Positions 60,649 to 64,000 of a stretch of DNA of 64,000 nt are shown here, in pieces. Numbering within the stretch: the first letter of the stretch is position 1; each line of letters opens with the position of its first letter. Under the pieces are notes generated by a model. The model was not told where the DNA came from, searched no databases, and saw nothing but the letters and a program-made list of their open reading frames with translations. The position numbers and the translations under genes were made by a program. Source of the DNA: Methanobacteriota archaeon (GTDB lineage: Archaea > Thermoplasmatota > Thermoplasmata > UBA10834). The stretch covers positions 595,972 to 659,971 of the forward strand of contig CP070732.1 in the NCBI GenBank assembly GCA_020347565.1, read 5' to 3'.

Positions 60649-61164
60649 TCAGACTCTGCTCTGGCCGTACTCCTCTGCCTTGGCCCTCACAGCGGCGAGG
60701 TCGTCCGCGATGGATATCCCCTCGGCCTCCGTGACCTTCCTCCTGACACTGGCCGGCACTCCTGCCGCCAGCGTGCCCTTCTCAATCGTGGCACCGGGCG
60801 GAACGACGGCCCCGGCAGCGACGATCGCCCCCTCGCCGACGGTCGCTCGGTCGAGCACGACCGCTCCGATGCCGACGAGGGCTCCGCGCTCGACGCGGCA
60901 GCCGTGAAGCCTCGCCCCATGAGAGATGATGCATCCGCGGTCGACGACGACGTCCCTCCCTCGAGGAGCCTCCGCAAAAGCCACATCCATCACGGCCGAG
61001 CCATCGCCTATCTCCACGCGGCCGTCATCTCCCCTCAGGATCGCGCCAGGCCATACGGATGCTCCGGCCTTCAGCACCACATCGCCGATGAGCAGAGCGT
61101 CGTCGTCCACATAGGCCGTCGTGTCGACGGTGGGCTTGGAGCTTCCGAATCCTCGCAGTGTCAT
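60649..61164 (-). CDS. Gamma-carbonic anhydrase homologue with incomplete metal site
   Basis: A 171-residue left-handed beta-helix protein. VWPGAILRGDDGRVEIGDGSAVMD and ISHGARLHGCRVERGALVGIGAVVLDRATV match the gamma-carbonic anhydrase/YrdA family. Two metal histidines (ISHGARLHGC) are present, but the first, normally in NIQDxxxxH, is replaced in SAVMDVAFAEA. Carbonic anhydrase activity is therefore doubtful; it may be a structural or acyltransferase-like relative. It is monocistronic. Confidence 0.83.
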   Translation of the reverse strand: MTLRGFGSSKPTVDTTAYVDDDALLIGDVVLKAGASVWPGAILRGDDGRVEIGDGSAVMDVAFAEAPRGRDVVVDRGCIISHGARLHGCRVERGALVGIGAVVLDRATVGEGAIVAAGAVVPPGATIEKGTLAAGVPASVRRKVTEAEGISIADDLAAVRAKAEEYGQSRV

Positions 61165-61315
61165 GCACAGCGAATCAGCGTACCATCGTTATATTTTGTT
61201 TCACCGTATCGGGCCCTGAACCTGCCAACACTATTAATTATCGAGTACGTGGATTCGAGGGCTGAGCCTGATCCCCCTTGGAGACGCAGCGGGCTGCAGC
61301 GAGACGGAGGCCTTC

Positions 61316-62977
61316 TTGTTGACCGAAGAAACCGTGTCTGAAGAAACAGCTTTCTTCAAGGCCGCCAACGATCTGACGTCGAAACTGTCGGCAGTGAAGG
61401 ACGCCCAGGAGGCCTACACGTTGATAACGGAGAGAATAAGGACGCTGTCCGACGCGGACTACTCCGGTCTCGTGGCGTACGAACCTGGCCGTAAGGACCT
61501 GAGGTTTGTCAGCGTCTCAGGGCTGAACATGTCCGCGATACCCAGCCTTCCACCGATCTTCACCGATGCCGACACGAGGAGACAATTCGAGGCGCAGATG
61601 CAGTCCACGTGGCTTGTGGTCACCCGCCCTGAAGACGTCCCCAAGGGCGGGGTCCAGCTCTTCTCGTCACTCAACCTCGGCTCCGTCATCGCATCTTCCA
61701 TCATGTTCGGGGGCGAACTGATTGGTTACCTGATCGTCGCACGCAAGGAGAAAGGCTCGCCACTAACGGAGCGCGAGGGGAGGCTGCTATCGACCGTGGC
61801 CAATTCCGTCGCTCCTGTCATCGACCACATACGGAAGACATACAGATTGGCTCGAACTCAGGAGGAGACGGAGAAGATCCTGTCCCTCGCCCCGATAGGC
61901 ATGATGACGGTGGACTCGAAGGGTATGATCACCTCGGCGAACAGGCACATGACTGGCATAATGGGCGTCAAGAAAGAGGATGAGCTGCTGATGACGAGCA
62001 TATTCGAACACTCCGCCATCGCCAAGGCGGGGCTGGACAGGATGCTCATGCGGGCTCTCGAAGGCATCCCTGGCGAAATGGACAACGTTCATTTCGTCCC
62101 AGATGTCGACAAAGCCTTCTACCTCCACGCGAAGGTCACGCCGCTGCCGTCCGAGACGGGTGAAATAGAGTCAGCGTTGCTCGTGGCTTTGGACATGACC
62201 TCCAACGTGCGCCTGCAGAGCCAGTTGGAGAGATCCTATGAGAAGCTGATACAGACCTATCAAGAGCTGGAGCGTGTCGCCAGGCTGAAGACGCAGTTCA
62301 TAGACATAGTGTCTCACGAGCTGAGGACGCCGCTGACCGTGCTCCGGGGATACCTCGACCTTGTGGAGTCCGAGTGCCCATCGATAGCCGATCCGAAGCT
62401 GTCGCAGAAGATGAAGACCATCCGCGCCAACGCAGACAAGTTGTACGCGCTTGTGGAGAGCATGCTGGACATCAGCCGCCTGGAGAAGGGGACGCTCCAG
62501 ATCAGCCCTGAACCGACAAAGATCGACGCGCTGCTTGAAGAGGTCGTCAGGACGCGTGCACACGACGCCGTCGAGAAGCAGCAGTCTCTCTCGCTGGATG
62601 TCGAGGGCCAGATACCGCTCATCATGGCCGACAGGAGGAGGATGCGGGATGTGCTCAACAACATAGTCGACAACGCGATGAAGTACACCCCAGAGAAGGG
62701 CACGATTCACTTGGGCGCGAGGGACGAGGGCAAGTCAGTCCACATCTGGGTGAAGGACAACGGCGTGGGCATACCCCTGGAGAACCTGGGACGGATATTC
62801 GACACCTTCCACATCGTCGCCAGCGACGACCTCTCGCACGAGGTGAACCGCATAGGGCTCAGCCTTGCGATATCGAAGGGCATCGTGGAGTCGCATGGAG
62901 GGCGGATCTGGGTTGAGAGTCAGGTGGGCAAGGGCAGCGTGTTCCACATCGGCCTCCCGAAGGGAGCGATGAAGTAG
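61316..62977 (+). CDS. Soluble GAF-PAS sensor histidine kinase
   Basis: A 553-residue kinase without membrane segments. Residues about 10-175 look like a GAF domain, 185-300 a PAS domain (LAPIGMMTVDSKGMITSANRHMTGIMG), 305-330 a coiled linker. The H-box is FIDIVSHELRTPLTVLRGYL with His334, followed by the N-box NIVDNAMKYTPEKG, G1 VKDNGVGIP and G2 IGLSLAISKGIVESHGG (Ser in place of the usual Gly of GLGLAI). It starts at TTG 61316 (or 61319) after GGAGG. No response regulator is adjacent, so it is an orphan. The signal is unknown. Confidence 0.9.
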   Translation: MLTEETVSEETAFFKAANDLTSKLSAVKDAQEAYTLITERIRTLSDADYSGLVAYEPGRKDLRFVSVSGLNMSAIPSLPPIFTDADTRRQFEAQMQSTWLVVTRPEDVPKGGVQLFSSLNLGSVIASSIMFGGELIGYLIVARKEKGSPLTEREGRLLSTVANSVAPVIDHIRKTYRLARTQEETEKILSLAPIGMMTVDSKGMITSANRHMTGIMGVKKEDELLMTSIFEHSAIAKAGLDRMLMRALEGIPGEMDNVHFVPDVDKAFYLHAKVTPLPSETGEIESALLVALDMTSNVRLQSQLERSYEKLIQTYQELERVARLKTQFIDIVSHELRTPLTVLRGYLDLVESECPSIADPKLSQKMKTIRANADKLYALVESMLDISRLEKGTLQISPEPTKIDALLEEVVRTRAHDAVEKQQSLSLDVEGQIPLIMADRRRMRDVLNNIVDNAMKYTPEKGTIHLGARDEGKSVHIWVKDNGVGIPLENLGRIFDTFHIVASDDLSHEVNRIGLSLAISKGIVESHGGRIWVESQVGKGSVFHIGLPKGAMK

Positions 62978-63018
62978 GTTTCTAATAGTCCTTCACGTTC
63001 TCAGCCACGATACAGGAC

Positions 63019-63921
63019 ATGGAACGCAAGAGAGCCGTCATGCTGACCGCCATCGCGAGCCTGATCTGGGGCACCTCGTTCCCAGGCGTCAAGTGGGGCC
63101 TCGGATACGCGGGCAACGACTTCCTGTTCCTGTGGCTGAGGTTCCTCGTGGCCTCGGCGGTCACGCTCTCGATAGTCGTGGCGATGAAGAAGTTCCAGCT
63201 CCGTCTGCTGAGGAGGCCGGAGCTATGGGCGGTTGGCGGCCTCAACACCGCCGGCTTCTCGGCGCAGTACGTCGGGCTAAACTACACCACGGCGTCTAAG
63301 ACGGCTTTGCTCATCGACATCAACGTCGTCGCCGTGGCGATAATCTCGTACTTCGTCTTCGCCGAGCGTCTGGGCCGGAGGCAATCCGTCGGTGTCGCCG
63401 CCGGGCTGATCGGCGTGGTGCTCTTGACGGGGGAGGGCGGGGTATCATGGAGCGAATCCGAGTTCGTCGGAGATATCACCGTCTTCCTTGCGGGGTGGCT
63501 CTGGGCGTTCTTCATCGTCATGAACAAGAAGCTGCTGACCAGGCACAACGCGATCGAATTGAGCACCGGGGCAATAGTCACCTCAATGGTCTGGCTGCTC
63601 TTGCCCTTGGGGCTCGTGGCAGCCACCGGAGCGGACCTCACGATTGAGCCGCGCGGGTGGGCCAGCATCGTCTACCTCGGGATATTCTGCACGTCGATAG
63701 CGACACTGCTGTGGGCGATGGGCCTCCAGGGCGTCTCTGCGACCTCATCCGCCACCATAATGCTGCTGGAGATAATCACCGCCATCGCCATATCGATCGC
63801 CCTGCTCGAGGAGAGCCTGAGGGCCGTCGCGCTGGTCGGCGCCTCGTTCGTCCTCGTGGCGATATACCTGGTCTCTTCGGGCGAACGGCGCACCGACCTC
63901 GCGAGCGTCACACACACGTAG
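63019..63921 (+). CDS. EamA/DMT-family transporter
   Basis: A 300-residue ten-helix permease of the drug/metabolite transporter superfamily. Two EamA repeats begin LTAIASLIWGTSFPGVKWGL and DITVFLAGWLWAFFIVMNKK. SATSSATIMLLEIITAIAISIALLEESL is the typical C-terminal half. Such proteins export amino acids, metabolites or nucleotide sugars; the substrate is unknown. It follows the histidine kinase by 41 bases. Confidence 0.9.
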   Translation: MERKRAVMLTAIASLIWGTSFPGVKWGLGYAGNDFLFLWLRFLVASAVTLSIVVAMKKFQLRLLRRPELWAVGGLNTAGFSAQYVGLNYTTASKTALLIDINVVAVAIISYFVFAERLGRRQSVGVAAGLIGVVLLTGEGGVSWSESEFVGDITVFLAGWLWAFFIVMNKKLLTRHNAIELSTGAIVTSMVWLLLPLGLVAATGADLTIEPRGWASIVYLGIFCTSIATLLWAMGLQGVSATSSATIMLLEIITAIAISIALLEESLRAVALVGASFVLVAIYLVSSGERRTDLASVTHT

Positions 63922-63946
63922 CAGCCCACCCTGCGAGTCCCGTCGG

Positions 63947-64000
63947 CTATGCCTTCGCCTTCTGCCTTCCGATCTCAAACGCGTGCGGCGGCTCCTCCAG
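63947..64000 (-). CDS. C-terminus of an unidentified gene, cut by window edge
   Basis: Minus-strand reading frame open to the right edge, ending LEEPPHAFEIGRQKAKA before a TAG at 63947-63949. The few visible codons use G/C third positions like neighbouring genes. Too little is visible to assign a product. Confidence 0.4.
   Translation of the reverse strand: MEEPPHAFEIGRQKAKA

Overview
The window is archaeal, GC-rich (about 60%) and gene-dense. Archaeal markers include KptA, Nob1, Csl4, Nop5, aIF5A, an Sm-like protein, an XPD helicase, a CDP-archaeol synthase (CarS) and a geranylgeranyl-reductase-family flavoprotein. TATA/BRE promoters lie about 26-30 nt upstream of several start codons, which implies leaderless mRNAs. 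A Ta0216-type radical SAM protein, a methanogenesis-marker-11-like protein, an Fpo-like complex without FpoF, Smc-ScpA-ScpB and Hdr-type proteins suggest a Thermoplasmatota lineage near Methanomassiliicoccales. That placement is inference. No IS element, phage, CRISPR array or rRNA was seen.

Layout. 1-1.6 kb: two consecutive hdrA-type genes, the second cut by the window edge. 1.9-7.5 kb: housekeeping genes (KptA, DUF2797, MBL hydrolase, Mmp11-like, cis-prenyltransferase, Lrp, AlkD-like). 7.4-11.2 kb, minus strand: HdrD-like Fe-S protein, MobB with an Fe-S tail, B12 radical SAM protein. 11.3-21.7 kb: a twelve-gene fpo operon, A-B-C-D-H-I-J(N)-J(C)-K-L-M-N, with no electron-input subunits (no FpoF, FpoO or NuoEFG). 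Its FpoI is a six-motif polyferredoxin. 21.7-25.6 kb: MenA-like prenyltransferase, trans-prenyl synthase, UbiE/MenG-like methyltransferase and a geranylgeranyl-reductase-family protein, together resembling a lipid electron-carrier cassette. 25.6-31.1 kb, minus strand: Nob1, a minimal ThiI-like sulfurtransferase, an E1-like enzyme, SHMT, Csl4, a METTL5-like methyltransferase and a Ras-like GTPase. The GTPase is divergent from a coiled-coil protein (31.2-32.3 kb). 32.3-40.4 kb: tRNA-Val(CAC), MtnA, Nop5, aIF5A, agmatinase, GlmM-type mutase, phosphate uptake pair, sugar nucleotidyltransferase, Sm protein. 40.4-45.6 kb: smc-scpA-scpB with a palindrome at the predicted transcription start. 45.6-53.3 kb: surface-glycan genes (three glycosyltransferases, a Wlb-like amino-sugar trio, GalU, UDP-sugar dehydrogenase). 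53.3-64 kb: secreted clostripain-like protease, family-4 UDG, PyrE, CarS, XPD, small proteins, a defective gamma-carbonic-anhydrase homologue, a soluble histidine kinase and an EamA transporter.

Working picture (inference): ferredoxin electrons enter the Fpo-like membrane complex through the enlarged FpoI and pass to a menaquinone- or methanophenazine-like carrier made by the adjacent cassette. The nearby HdrA and HdrD proteins would link this to thiol/disulfide or ferredoxin chemistry.

Start codons were chosen from Shine-Dalgarno spacing, TATA distance and conserved N-termini. Many long antisense ORFs in this GC-rich DNA were treated as shadows.
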